A DNA stretch of 64,000 bases from Planctomycetota bacterium (lineage in GTDB: Bacteria > Planctomycetota > Planctomycetia > Gemmatales > Gemmataceae). The stretch's first letter is position 1. Each line of letters opens with the position of its first letter. Positions 23,436-32,295 of this stretch are shown here, one piece after another. The stretch lies in the NCBI GenBank assembly GCA_016873095.1, contig VGYC01000002.1:38591-102590 (forward strand), in the 5' to 3' direction. The notes beneath the pieces were generated by a model. That model ran no database searches, was not told the origin of the DNA, and was given only the letters and a program-made list of their open reading frames with translations. Both the position numbers and the translations under genes were made by a program.

Positions 23436-25022
23436 TCACTTGAAAAAGGTCGAGATGGGACTGATCGGCGGCTTTGCGTGGATCGGAACGCCTCCGAACA
23501 CAAAACCCTCCTTGCCTCCGGCCAGGTTCTCCATGTTCAGGGTATCGACCATGCTCGGGATCGCCTCGACGCCGAGACTTTCGAGCACGGCATGGCTCCA
23601 GCGATCCAGACCATCACCAAAGCGGAACGAGTTGCGATAGACATCGAAGTTGAGGATGCCCTTGATGCGCTGCTGCCGCTGCAGCTCGACCGGCGTCCTG
23701 GGCCGCAGCGCCGCGCTGATGGCCGCGCGGAACAGCTTTTGATTGTTGGCGATGACCTCGCGCGTCAGCTCTTGCACGGCGGCGGGATCATCCGGCTGAA
23801 GCTGGGCCAGGGCGAGGCGAACGCTCACGCGCACCGAGCTTTGCAGCTCCACGTCCAGCGAGTCCTTGAGTGCCGGCAAGGACTTGCGGGCGTGTTCCGG
23901 GCCGATCTTGCCCAGTGCGATCGCGGCAGCGCTGCGAACCATCGGCACCGGGCTCTGGTATTGCTCGACAAGCGTGGGTACGGCTTCCTGGGCGGCCGGG
24001 CCGATCTCGCCAAGCGCGAAGATCGCAAACAGTCGCGTCGTCAGGTCGTCGCTGGGGACAGAGTTGATGAGGGCGTTGACGGCGGCCGGCCCGACCTTGA
24101 CCACGGCCCGCGCCGCCTGGAAGCGTACCTCGTGCACCGGATCGCGGAACATCTTGACCAGGCTGCCGACCGAGGCGCCGCCGCTGCCGCTGACATTGCC
24201 CAGCGCCAGGGCGGCCGCGGCCCGGACGGACGGCTCGCGGTCCTTCGTCAAGCGCAGCAGGTCGTCGCTGCTGTCCCGGGCGACGGGACCGAAAGCGCCC
24301 AGCGTCAGGGTTGCCGCTCTCCGCGCCGCTGCATTCTTGTCGCCCAGCATTGCGGCAAGTTCCGGCAGAGCCTCCATGGCCTCGGCTCCGAGCAGGCCGA
24401 GGAGTTCGGCGGCCTGACGGCGTATTGCCGGACTGGACGCCTTCAGGGCGCCGCGCAAGGCCGGCATGGCTGCCCGCCCGATCCGTGCCAGGGCAGCGCG
24501 TGCCTGTGTCTTGACGTCCTTGCTCGAATCGTCGAGCAGCAGCGTCAACGAACCTGCTGTCCGAGCAGACGCCGGGCCGATCTCCGCAAGTGCGTGAGCG
24601 GCCATGGCGCGCACGCCGGCATCGGTCGATTTCAAGAGCCGCGCCAGGTCCGGCACGGCGGCGGCCGCATCCGGGCCGATGACCGCCAGGCTTTTCGCCG
24701 CGCGCCGGGCGTAGGCAAACTGAGGATTCTTCAACTCCGCGGCGAGGACCGGCACGGCGGCGGAGCCGATGCGGGCCAGCGCCCTGGCAGCCGCCTCGCG
24801 CACTTCCTCGTCGGTATCGTGCAGCGCCTTGCCCAGCGCAGAGCAGGCGTCGCGCGCCGCGGCGCCGGCCTGGCCAAGCGCCTGGGCGGCGCGCAGCCGC
24901 ACGCGCGTGTACTTGCTCTCCAGCTGCGTGAGCAGTCTGTCCTGCGGCACGGCCGCCGAGGCCGTGCCGGCCGCGCTCATCGCGCTGGCGCATAGCAGCA
25001 AGAAACTTGCGATAGGCTTCAC
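23436..25022 (-). CDS. Exported HEAT-repeat protein (N-terminal part)
   Basis: 528 residues from GTG 25022, chosen because GGGGAGGAAGG lies just upstream and a signal peptide follows (MKPIASFLLLCASAMSAAGTASA). Residues 30-430 are at least ten HEAT/PBS-lyase-like repeats with the recurring A-A-x-A-L-x-x-I/L-G-P pattern (for example VPDLARLLKSTDAGVRAMAAHALAEIGP in two parts). The tail (residues 430-528) is not repetitive and ends in PISPISTFFK at TGA 23436. Open frame resumes just after this stop in phase, so the true product may be longer. It is a probable periplasmic scaffold or binding protein. Confidence 0.75.
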   Translation of the reverse strand: MKPIASFLLLCASAMSAAGTASAAVPQDRLLTQLESKYTRVRLRAAQALGQAGAAARDACSALGKALHDTDEEVREAAARALARIGSAAVPVLAAELKNPQFAYARRAAKSLAVIGPDAAAAVPDLARLLKSTDAGVRAMAAHALAEIGPASARTAGSLTLLLDDSSKDVKTQARAALARIGRAAMPALRGALKASSPAIRRQAAELLGLLGAEAMEALPELAAMLGDKNAAARRAATLTLGAFGPVARDSSDDLLRLTKDREPSVRAAAALALGNVSGSGGASVGSLVKMFRDPVHEVRFQAARAVVKVGPAAVNALINSVPSDDLTTRLFAIFALGEIGPAAQEAVPTLVEQYQSPVPMVRSAAAIALGKIGPEHARKSLPALKDSLDVELQSSVRVSVRLALAQLQPDDPAAVQELTREVIANNQKLFRAAISAALRPRTPVELQRQQRIKGILNFDVYRNSFRFGDGLDRWSHAVLESLGVEAIPSMVDTLNMENLAGGKEGFVFGGVPIHAKPPISPISTFFK

Positions 25023-25139
25023 GGCCTTCCTCCCCTGCTGAGCGGCGACGCGGAGTCTCCGCAGCGGAGCTGCTATCCCGCGCACGCTTCCAATCTACTT
25101 GTTCACGAGGTCGGAATACCTGTCAGGAAAAACGCGCAA

Positions 25140-25556
25140 TCAGTCGCCGATGACCGTGACGACGACGGTGCGCTCGCGTGGGCGGGTATCGCATTCGAGG
25201 TGAACGATCTGCTGCCAGGTGCCGAGGACCAGCTTGCCCTCGGCGACGGGAACGGAGAGAGAGGGTCCTTGCAGGGTCGCTTGCAGGTGGGAATGACCGT
25301 TGCCATCGTGCCAGGCCTGCTCATGGCCGTAGTCGCGGCTGGGCGGCATCAGGCGGTCGAGCATTTCCGGAAAGTCGCGTTGCAAGCCGGGCTCGAACTC
25401 GATGGTGCCGACCGCCGCCGTGCTGCCCAGGCAAAAAACATGGGCGATGCCGGTCTTGATGCGCGACGACTCGACCAGGCCGTTGACCGCGGCGGTAATG
25501 TCCTGCATGTCACCGTGGCCGTCGCTGCGCAGGTGGAATTTCTCTTGGTAGACCAT
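25140..25556 (-). CDS. YjbQ (UPF0047) family protein
   Basis: 138 residues from ATG 25556 (MVYQEKFHL). Conserved segments HVFCLGSTAAVGTIEFEPG, YGHEQAWHDGNGHSHLQATL and GTWQQIVHLECDTRPRERTVVVTVIG match the whole length of the YjbQ family. E. coli YjbQ has a weak thiamine-phosphate synthase activity, and the fold is a trimeric jelly-roll with a metal-like His/Asp site. The physiological role is not settled. Confidence 0.9.
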   Translation of the reverse strand: MVYQEKFHLRSDGHGDMQDITAAVNGLVESSRIKTGIAHVFCLGSTAAVGTIEFEPGLQRDFPEMLDRLMPPSRDYGHEQAWHDGNGHSHLQATLQGPSLSVPVAEGKLVLGTWQQIVHLECDTRPRERTVVVTVIGD

Positions 25557-25666
25557 GAGACGCTCATCGGCTGGAGTCAAGGGAGTGATGAGGCAAGCCT
25601 AGGAGGAATGTGACTGCGCGGCCAGCGGCAAGGAATGGAGGAACAAGGCTCCTGTTGAAAATGCGC

Positions 25667-26224
25667 TTACATCGGAATGGCAATCGGCTGGTCATGGTTG
25701 ACCACGGGATTGAAGAGTTGCACGCGTGTGAGCCGCCAGTCGTCTCCTTCGAGCGCGAATTCGAGGCGGGCGCGAAACATATGGCGGTGGCCGTCGGCAT
25801 CGAAGCTGACCAGGAAGGTCACGCGTGCCTTGCGGTCGGCACGGGAAAGTTGCTCGGCATCGAAGCTGGAAATGCCGATGGCCGACACCCGTCGCGCACG
25901 AATGGCCGCCGCGATGCGCGCGCGCGCGGTTGCGCCGTCGCTGTTGTCGTGCCGGAACTGCTTCGAGAAATGCCTGAACACCTTCTCCGGGTCGCCTTCC
26001 TCAACGCCGCGCGCCATCGCCTGCACGTGCAGGTAAAGCTGTTCGCGGTCCGTGACGATCAGCCGGGTCAACAGGAAGAACAGGCCGACCAGGCCGAGCA
26101 GCACACCCGCCGCCGCCAGGAATTTGACGCGGCGGTTCGACCAGAAGACAGCCGCCAGCACCAGGGCTGTCAGGCCAAGCACAAGGTAGACAACCGTGGC
26201 GTTATCGACGAGCCACCAGAGCAT
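25667..26224 (-). CDS. Two-pass membrane protein with a periplasmic or cytosolic NTF2-like domain
   Basis: 185 residues from ATG 26224 (MLWWLVDN). Two hydrophobic segments (VVYLVLGLTALVLAAVF and FLAAAGVLLGLVGLFFLLT) are followed by a domain of about 120 residues: LYLHVQAMARGVEEGDPEKVFRHFS at its start and the paired strands FRARLEFALEGDDWRLTRVQLFNPV at its end. This is the SnoaL/NTF2-like cone fold pattern. No catalytic role can be read. It is 93 bases downstream of the epimerase gene on the same strand. Confidence 0.65.
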   Translation of the reverse strand: MLWWLVDNATVVYLVLGLTALVLAAVFWSNRRVKFLAAAGVLLGLVGLFFLLTRLIVTDREQLYLHVQAMARGVEEGDPEKVFRHFSKQFRHDNSDGATARARIAAAIRARRVSAIGISSFDAEQLSRADRKARVTFLVSFDADGHRHMFRARLEFALEGDDWRLTRVQLFNPVVNHDQPIAIPM

Positions 26225-26317
26225 GACCGAGGTCCGATGAGAACGGGGAGAACCTTGAGTCATCCTAGCGATATGATGTCGGCATCCGCAAGGAATGTCG
26301 CTCAACGGCACATTCCG

Positions 26318-27241
26318 CTACGGAGTCGGCGTCTGGGCGTCGATGAGCTCTTGCACGGTCTGGCGCAACAGTGCCGGGCCACCGAAGGTCATGCCGAGGC
26401 GGCGGATCTTGTCAGAGACGATTTGATGCTTGGGGCCGCAGTTGATGTCGGCAATCTTGCTCGGGCTACCGGTCAACTCCTTGGCGATGCGAGCGACCTC
26501 CTGCTCGGCGACGTAGCAGTCGTAGCAGTTGAAGGCCTGGCCGGCGATGGCTGCCGGCTCGGCGGCCAGCAGCAACCGGACGGCGCGAGCCACGTCGAGT
26601 GCGTGCACTTCCTTGCCGCCACGCGCGCTGGCGATGTCCTCGCCACGCACGACCTGGCCGACGAGGTCGTACCAGCGGCTCGTGTGCGGCGGATGACCCA
26701 GCCCGTAGATGCCGGTCGGACGCAAAGCGCAGATCGGCCAGCGCTCCTCTCCCAGGCCGTAGCTGTGCACGAACTTCTCCAGGGAGGCTTTGTGGGCGCC
26801 ATAATGACGCTGTGGCCAGAGCGGATGCGTCTCGTCGAGCGGGCGATCATCGAGGATCACCTCGTGAACGGCGCAGGTGGAGATGAACACAACGCGCGAT
26901 ACGCCGGCCTTGCGGGCTGCCTCGAACAACCGCAGGGAGCCCAGCAGATTCGTTTCCAGGAACGGCAGCAAGTCGTCACGTCCAGGAGTGCGCGTGCCGC
27001 TGGCACGCTGCCAGTCGAGAGCCGCATGCACGAGGGCATCCACGCCGCGTACCAGGTCGACGGTCGCTGCAGGCTCGCCAAGCTGGCCGGGCCGCCAGTC
27101 GATCTTCGCGGCCCAGGACTCGAAGCCGCGACGGTCGCTGCCCGGTCGATGCCAGCAACGCAAGAGATGACCATCCTCGGCCAGCGCGCGCACCAGATAA
27201 CGGCCCAGAAACCCCGTGGCGCCGGTGACGGCAATCTGCAT
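26318..27241 (-). CDS. NAD-dependent epimerase/dehydratase (extended SDR)
   Basis: 307 residues. The cofactor motif is VTGATGFLGRYL, ISTCAVHE carries the usual Ser/Thr strand and YGAHKASLEKF the Tyr-x-x-x-Lys pair; RPTGIYG is also standard. It probably acts on a nucleotide sugar or related alcohol/ketone. It follows the three exported-protein genes in the same direction with a 20-base gap, so it may belong to that transcription unit, although no functional link is evident. Confidence 0.85.
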   Translation of the reverse strand: MQIAVTGATGFLGRYLVRALAEDGHLLRCWHRPGSDRRGFESWAAKIDWRPGQLGEPAATVDLVRGVDALVHAALDWQRASGTRTPGRDDLLPFLETNLLGSLRLFEAARKAGVSRVVFISTCAVHEVILDDRPLDETHPLWPQRHYGAHKASLEKFVHSYGLGEERWPICALRPTGIYGLGHPPHTSRWYDLVGQVVRGEDIASARGGKEVHALDVARAVRLLLAAEPAAIAGQAFNCYDCYVAEQEVARIAKELTGSPSKIADINCGPKHQIVSDKIRRLGMTFGGPALLRQTVQELIDAQTPTP

Positions 27242-27261
27242 TGAAAAGACCTTGCGGCTTC

Positions 27262-28107
27262 TTAGTTCTTCAGAACACGCAACGGCAAGCGGACTCGGTC
27301 GGTCTTGCCGCTGAGATGGTCGGTCGCCGTCAGTTCGACGGTGAAATTGCCTTCGCGGTTGAGCGACAGGCCGAACTGCATGGGCAGCAGCTTGTAGGTC
27401 TCGAGGATATCCTTGTCGGCCTTGCCGGTGAGGAGCGGGCCGGTCTGCTCGCCCTTGTCGTCAAGCACGCGCAGCGACACGTCGAGCTTGGGTTGCTTGC
27501 TCTCCTTGTCGCGGGCGAAGTGGGCCACGGAGAAGTTGAAGTACATGGTTTCGCCGATGACACCAAGATGCGGCGTGGGAGCTTTACCCTCGCGATCCGA
27601 AAACGTTCCGACCTGGACGAGGCCGAACTCGGCCTTGCGGACCTTGCCCTTGCTTTCCAGCACGACGCTTTTCTTGGTCGCGCGATCCACGACGACGACC
27701 TTCAACGAGTACGTGCCCGGCTCGCTATCGAGGGGGATATCCAGGTTGGCCTGGCAGGGCAGCAGATTGCCGCCGAGCGAGTTCTGAGCGATGGCATTGC
27801 GCGGGCCTTCCTTGTAGATCAGGGTCCCCTTGGGATCGCGGACCTCGACGAGAAAGCTGTAGAATGCCCGGCCGTCCTTGTCGAAGGTCATGTTCTTGAC
27901 GTCGAAGGCAAAGTAGGCCACGTCGCCGGGTAGCCGTCCCTGCTGCTTGAGCTGTTTGTCAATGGTGGAGCCAAGCATCCCAAAGGTGGGACGGGCGTTG
28001 ACGATCTCAAGCTCCTCGCCCTGCGCGGGCAGGAAAGCGGCCAGGCACAATAGGGATCCGAACATCGCGGCAATTCCTTGTGAAAAGATGGAAGTGGAAG
28101 CGATCAC
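27262..28107 (-). CDS. Exported protein of unknown function, paralogue of the gene at 46761
   Basis: 281 residues from a GTG start that overlaps the preceding stop codon; an ATG at 28065 is an alternative. A signal-like segment (MFGSLLCLAAFLPAQG) leads to LEIVNARPTFGMLGS. Two beta-rich modules follow, ending with LRVLDDKGEQTGPLL. The gene at 46761 encodes the same layout: LEIKNMRSTYGAFGA at the N-terminus and LRVLDDSGKDLSLPLL near the C-terminus. Both look like secreted beta-sandwich proteins. No known domain is recognised. The overlap with the upstream gene at 28104 indicates translational coupling. Confidence 0.65.
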   Translation of the reverse strand: MIASTSIFSQGIAAMFGSLLCLAAFLPAQGEELEIVNARPTFGMLGSTIDKQLKQQGRLPGDVAYFAFDVKNMTFDKDGRAFYSFLVEVRDPKGTLIYKEGPRNAIAQNSLGGNLLPCQANLDIPLDSEPGTYSLKVVVVDRATKKSVVLESKGKVRKAEFGLVQVGTFSDREGKAPTPHLGVIGETMYFNFSVAHFARDKESKQPKLDVSLRVLDDKGEQTGPLLTGKADKDILETYKLLPMQFGLSLNREGNFTVELTATDHLSGKTDRVRLPLRVLKN

Positions 28108-29192
28108 TTGCCCCCCGAGATATTCGGGTTCTTGGAGATAAAGCTGCGTGGCTGGGCCGGGGCGACCGCGACGCGGAAGGATGACGTGCCCATGGCCCCG
28201 GAAGCGTACGTCACCATGCTGTTGAACAGTCCGTAGTAGGGCGATTCGTAACCCGGCGTGGCCGGGGCAAACTTGAGTCCCTTGTTGGCCATGTTCAACA
28301 CCATCTCGGAAATCGTGCTGCCCGTGGCCTTGATGTCGCCATTGAGAACCTTCTTGGCGTTCGGCTGATCGAGCAACTTGACGGCGCCTTCCAGACTGTC
28401 GAGGTAGCGTTTGCCGGTCAGGTACTCGCCGCCGTCGATTTCTTCACGATGGAACTTCTTGCGGTTCTCTTCGCCAAGCTTCGCCACCTCGTTCTTGACC
28501 TTGCGATACATGGCGAAATCGAGCGACCCGTCGCGCGTGGCCGACACCGCCTCTGGCAGCAGCTTGTCCAGGCTGCGCGTGGTCGGGCCGCGCAACACCA
28601 GCGGCCAGTCCATCTTGCCGCCGTTGTGCAACAAGCCAAGGCTGCCGGTCTCGGTTGCCCCGGTGACGTTGATGTAGCGCAGGATGTCCGGGTCCAGAGG
28701 CACGGTCGGGCCCATGACGCCGTGATTGGTCAGATCCTTCAGGTAGGGCAACATCGTGTTCATGGCGATGCCGGACTTGATTTCGCTCTCGGTGGCGTTG
28801 TTCATGATGCGGCGGAGGCGGAAGGATTCGTTCTGCTCTTGCGTCTCGGTAAAGGTCTGGGTGTTGGCCTTCTCGTAGAGGCGCTGGTCAAACGCTTTGC
28901 GCTTGGTGTCGAGCTTGGCCTGATTGGCCTGCTCACGCGTGATGCGGGCCTGCTCCTGCTTGACGTAGAGATCGCCGGTGGCGTCGATGGTGCTGGCCGC
29001 GCCCTGGAGAAAGTAGCCGGGACCGAGGTTACCCATGAAGGGGACGCCAAAACCACCATAGCCATAGCCGCCATAGCCCAATCCCGGCGGCGGGACCATA
29101 CCCGGGCGGAAATTCTGCGCCTGGACCTGGGACGAGACGGCCAGCAACAACAGGCTGGCGAGGGCAAACACGCCGATCTTCGACTTTGTCAT
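28104..29192 (-). CDS. Exported protein of unknown function, Gly/Tyr-rich N-terminal segment
   Basis: 362 residues from ATG 29192 with signal peptide KSKIGVFALASLLLLAVSSQVQA. After the cleavage site comes a short Gly/Tyr/Pro-rich stretch (GLGYGGYGYGGFG). A charged helical segment with likely coiled coil (YVKQEQARITREQANQAKL) follows, then a helical domain with QEQNESFRLRRIMNN and ending ISKNPNISGGK. Such proteins recur in planctomycetes. It is the middle gene of a run: FecR/HEAT gene (36 bases upstream), this gene, then the beta-rich exported gene with a 4-base overlap. Confidence 0.65.
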   Translation of the reverse strand: MTKSKIGVFALASLLLLAVSSQVQAQNFRPGMVPPPGLGYGGYGYGGFGVPFMGNLGPGYFLQGAASTIDATGDLYVKQEQARITREQANQAKLDTKRKAFDQRLYEKANTQTFTETQEQNESFRLRRIMNNATESEIKSGIAMNTMLPYLKDLTNHGVMGPTVPLDPDILRYINVTGATETGSLGLLHNGGKMDWPLVLRGPTTRSLDKLLPEAVSATRDGSLDFAMYRKVKNEVAKLGEENRKKFHREEIDGGEYLTGKRYLDSLEGAVKLLDQPNAKKVLNGDIKATGSTISEMVLNMANKGLKFAPATPGYESPYYGLFNSMVTYASGAMGTSSFRVAVAPAQPRSFISKNPNISGGK

Positions 29193-29227
29193 GGATGTTC
29201 TCGTGATGTTGCCTGCTTCTCGATTAG

Positions 29228-30550
29228 TCAATTCGCTTTCGGTTGCCTGGGCATGGGCGGCAGCTTGCCGTCGGGAATGAGCTTGTGCCACTGGGCCTGG
29301 GCACGAGCACGGGCCGCCGGCGGGGCGGCAGCGTCGTACGGAATGTCCCGACCCGCCGGCGCGAGCCGATACAGGTGCCAGCGCGCCAGTTCGCGCACCG
29401 GCAGCGCCTTGTGTTGCAGCAGCGTGATGAGCACATGGTAGGTCGCCGGATCGGCCTGCTCATGGGCGTCGAAGCCGAACAGCAAGTGCAAGGCATTCCG
29501 CGCCTGCACCGGTTCCAGATCCTTTTCCTTCATGAGGGTGTTGAAGATTTGCTCAACTTGTTCCGGCCCGCGCCCCATCCAGGCACGCAAGACCATGATC
29601 GCCTGGTCGCGTGCGTCCGGCTGCTCTTCCAGGGTCAGGCATTCAAGCAAGCCCGGCAAGTCATCGATGGCTCCGAAGGCCGTGACCGCGAAGCGTTGCT
29701 TGAGAGCGCTCTTCTCTCGAACCAGCTTTCGCAACGTCTTGGCCAGCGCTTTCTCGTGAAGACAGTGAGCACACGTGCACAGGTCGGCGACGAACTTCTT
29801 TTCCTGGGCGTCCGGTTCCTTGCTCAATTCGTCGGGCAGCTTGTCGAGACGATAGATTTCCGTCTTGTCCGTGAGATTGTTCCACGACATCATCGCCGGC
29901 CCCGGTGGAGCTTGCAGCGTGAAACCCTTGGTCCCCTGGTCCACGAACACCTTGCCGGTCGCGACCAGAGCAATCAATTCACGGTTGGGTTGCTCGGTGA
30001 TTTTCAGGCGCCTGCCCTCGACCCTGGTGCCCTCGTAAGCGGATGCGGCGTATCGGCCGTGAAACTCGAGACCGATCTTGGTGCCCGGACTTCGCAGCGT
30101 CAACGTCCATTTCTTGTCCTGGAAGCGAAGCTGCACCGTGGCGGCGCCGGCTTCCTTGATGTTGGTGAAGACCACCGTGCCGCGATCCAGCGTGACGTCC
30201 AGATCGACCTTGGGATTGGTGTTAACTTGAATGACGGCCTCATAGACTGGCAAGATGCCGCGCTGACCGATGTCGCCAAGCAACTTGACGCGGACAGCGC
30301 CGCCTGGCGAATCGATCTCCGCTTCGGGGATGGCCAGCAGATCGTGGTTGGCAAGGACTGAGTGGCCTTCGTGCAGCCCGGTCCAGGCCTTGCCCTTTTG
30401 CCGTTGCATCAGGGCGCCGGAGACGGCGTGAACCTTGCCTGCCGGGGTGTCTTCCTGGGCAAGGACCGGCAATGGCATTGCCATCGACAAGGCCAACAAG
30501 AATCCCCAGCGAGGGCCGACGCGCAAATGCACCATGATTTTTCTCGACAT
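29228..30550 (-). CDS. Exported FecR-like protein with C-terminal helical repeats
   Basis: 440 residues from ATG 30550 (ATG 30535 also possible), with a signal peptide (WGFLLALSMAMPLPVLAQ). Residues 30-210 resemble the FecR periplasmic domain: GKVHAVSGALMQRQKGKAWTGLHEG, then VRVKLLGDIG and LDRGTVVFTN. Residues about 250-420 are HEAT-like, with a Cys/His cluster (LCTCAHCLHEKAL) of unknown meaning that could bind metal or heme. The C-terminus is Pro/Ala rich. A plausible promoter lies upstream. It heads the group of exported genes down to 27262 and maybe the epimerase. Confidence 0.65.
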   Translation of the reverse strand: MSRKIMVHLRVGPRWGFLLALSMAMPLPVLAQEDTPAGKVHAVSGALMQRQKGKAWTGLHEGHSVLANHDLLAIPEAEIDSPGGAVRVKLLGDIGQRGILPVYEAVIQVNTNPKVDLDVTLDRGTVVFTNIKEAGAATVQLRFQDKKWTLTLRSPGTKIGLEFHGRYAASAYEGTRVEGRRLKITEQPNRELIALVATGKVFVDQGTKGFTLQAPPGPAMMSWNNLTDKTEIYRLDKLPDELSKEPDAQEKKFVADLCTCAHCLHEKALAKTLRKLVREKSALKQRFAVTAFGAIDDLPGLLECLTLEEQPDARDQAIMVLRAWMGRGPEQVEQIFNTLMKEKDLEPVQARNALHLLFGFDAHEQADPATYHVLITLLQHKALPVRELARWHLYRLAPAGRDIPYDAAAPPAARARAQAQWHKLIPDGKLPPMPRQPKAN

Positions 30551-30582
30551 GTTTCGTCCCGAAGTACTCCCCTCAAGTATAC

Positions 30583-30612
30583 AGTATACGTTGGCCAGTA
30601 GCTCACTAGCAA
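30583..30612 (-). promoter_or_regulatory. Candidate sigma70-like promoter for the FecR-like exported operon
   Basis: On the minus strand TTGCTA (30607-30612) is followed after 18 bases by TATACT (30583-30588). A second TATACT copy at 30576-30581 makes a near-palindrome around GTATAC, which could also be an operator. The ATG at 30550 is about 30 bases downstream. Confidence 0.4.
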
Positions 30613-30684
30613 TCGCGAAAAGCCGATTTTGTTTCGGTTTCGGGCTGCCAGACACCGTCAAGGCCCGGCTCTTCCCGGCGTCAA

Positions 30685-32295
30685 TCACGCGCTGTCAGTC
30701 TCGGTTTTCCCCGGAAAGCGCGCCCGGAACGTGGTGCCGTGCAGCGGCGTCGAGTCGATCTCCAGCCTGGCCCCGTGATGTTCCAGGATGACGGTGACGA
30801 ACGACAGGCCCAGGCCCATGCCGGCGCTGAGGCCGGCAAACAGGGCGTTGTTGCGCTTGGTGGAGAAATGTGTCTCCGTGCAGCGTTTGCGGACCTCCTC
30901 GGTCATGCCGATGCCGTTGTCGCCTACCTCGATGACGGGCTGGCCATTGTCCTTGCGGGAACGCAAGTTGCACCTGCCCCGCCACCCGGCGGCAGCGATC
31001 AGCGCTTGCCGGCGATCCTCCTCCGCCGCGTTGCCGCCGCGGCGGGCCCGCTCACGCAGATGATTGCGCATCTCGAATGTGGCGTCGCGGGCGTTGAAGA
31101 GCAGGTTCTCGACGGCCTGTTGCAAGTGTGACAGATCACCATCGATCCACAGCGGCTCGGCACAGAGGTCGACGTCGATATCGAGCTTCCACTTGTCGCG
31201 CGCCAGCTCGCCCCAGGTGCTGTGCATCTCGGCGAGAAGCTTGTTGATATCGATGGGGACTTTCTCGGATCGGCTGGGGTCGCGGCGGACTGTCTGCAAG
31301 ATCTGCTGCAAGCGCTCGGTGACGGTGCCAAGGGTTTGCTTGACCTCGTGCAACATCCGGGCCTGATCATCGCGACCCGATTGATCCTCCAGGCAGCGGC
31401 GCAGCAGATCGTTGGGCCGGACGAGCAGATTCTTGATGTTGTGGGCGTAGGAGCCGGCCATGATGCCGATGTTGGCGAACAGCTGCGACTTCAGTTCGAG
31501 GTTGAGTCGCTCCGCTTCCTCCTGACGGCGCTCGGCCTCCTGCCGGCGCAGCTCCTCTTGCAACCGCAACCGCTCCGCTTCGCTCATTTGCTGCTCGGCG
31601 ATGAGCCTGTGTTGCTGGCGTTCACGCGCGCGGCGCTGGCCCAGATAGATCCAGCCGATCGCCAGAACTGCAAACAGCAGGCCGAGGCCGCTCAGCCAGA
31701 GACGCCGGCGAACTTCCTGGCGCTCGATAGCCTGGCGCTGCGAGTAGGCGTGCAGGTGATACTGAATGTTGACCCAGGCCCGGTCGTGCACCATCACCTG
31801 CTTGAGCGAGCGATACTGGCCCTGCTGCCGCGGCAGCTCCGAGTCCCAGACGATCGCGGGCAGTTCCAGCGACGGATCGAAGCGCAGGCTCAGGCGAAAG
31901 ATGACGGGAAACAAGGGCAATTGCCCGCGATACATCTTGGTGGTCGGATTGCCCAGAGCCTGCAGGAACTCGTAGATCTCCTCGCGCTTGATGCCCAGCC
32001 AGGATTGTGCGGAGCGAACCAGATCATTGTCGCCGCCGGTGCCGGAGAGCCTGGACGTGATTCGCCGGAGTTCGTCGGCCTGGTTCAAATAGTCGCGAAC
32101 CAGCTCCGACAGCGACTGATTGATGCGTGTCTCGCGAATCCATTCCCTGAGCGCTTCCTGATCGTATTTCTCCTCGCCGGACAGCCACCATTCGAGCGGC
32201 TCGCGCAGCGTGAAAAAGACAAGAACCGCCAGCAAGGCCGGCGGGAGGACAGGGCGCAGCAAACGCCAGCATCGGCCTACGTCAATCCGGCTCAT
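30685..32295 (-). CDS. Membrane sensor histidine kinase
   Basis: 536 residues from ATG 32295 (MSRIDVG), overlapping the end of the upstream gene by 14 bases. Two membrane segments (PPALLAVLVFFTL and LWLSGLGLLFAVLAIGWIYL) bracket about 170 periplasmic residues. A Gln/Arg/Glu-rich coiled coil and the phospho-acceptor helix with His in GSYAHNIKNLL (about residue 284) follow. The ATP-binding domain has LLFNARDA (N box), VGDNGIGM (G1) and AGMGLGLSFV (G2). No response regulator gene is adjacent, so it is an orphan kinase, likely paired with the coupled binding-protein-like gene. Confidence 0.85.
   Translation of the reverse strand: MSRIDVGRCWRLLRPVLPPALLAVLVFFTLREPLEWWLSGEEKYDQEALREWIRETRINQSLSELVRDYLNQADELRRITSRLSGTGGDNDLVRSAQSWLGIKREEIYEFLQALGNPTTKMYRGQLPLFPVIFRLSLRFDPSLELPAIVWDSELPRQQGQYRSLKQVMVHDRAWVNIQYHLHAYSQRQAIERQEVRRRLWLSGLGLLFAVLAIGWIYLGQRRARERQQHRLIAEQQMSEAERLRLQEELRRQEAERRQEEAERLNLELKSQLFANIGIMAGSYAHNIKNLLVRPNDLLRRCLEDQSGRDDQARMLHEVKQTLGTVTERLQQILQTVRRDPSRSEKVPIDINKLLAEMHSTWGELARDKWKLDIDVDLCAEPLWIDGDLSHLQQAVENLLFNARDATFEMRNHLRERARRGGNAAEEDRRQALIAAAGWRGRCNLRSRKDNGQPVIEVGDNGIGMTEEVRKRCTETHFSTKRNNALFAGLSAGMGLGLSFVTVILEHHGARLEIDSTPLHGTTFRARFPGKTETDSA

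Noticed and set aside
23436..23438. Second in-frame TGA as a selenocysteine codon
   Set aside because: Context K-TGA-S in a HEAT protein, with no Cys partner, no redox fold and no SECIS-like hairpin of the right shape noticed.
23373..24995. 540-codon plus-strand frame opposite the HEAT gene
   Set aside because: Gln/Arg/His-rich text typical of antisense shadows; the minus strand has a signal peptide and HEAT repeats.
25610..27244. 544-codon plus-strand frame across two genes
   Set aside because: It spans the epimerase and the NTF2-like gene on the other strand and shows no domain.
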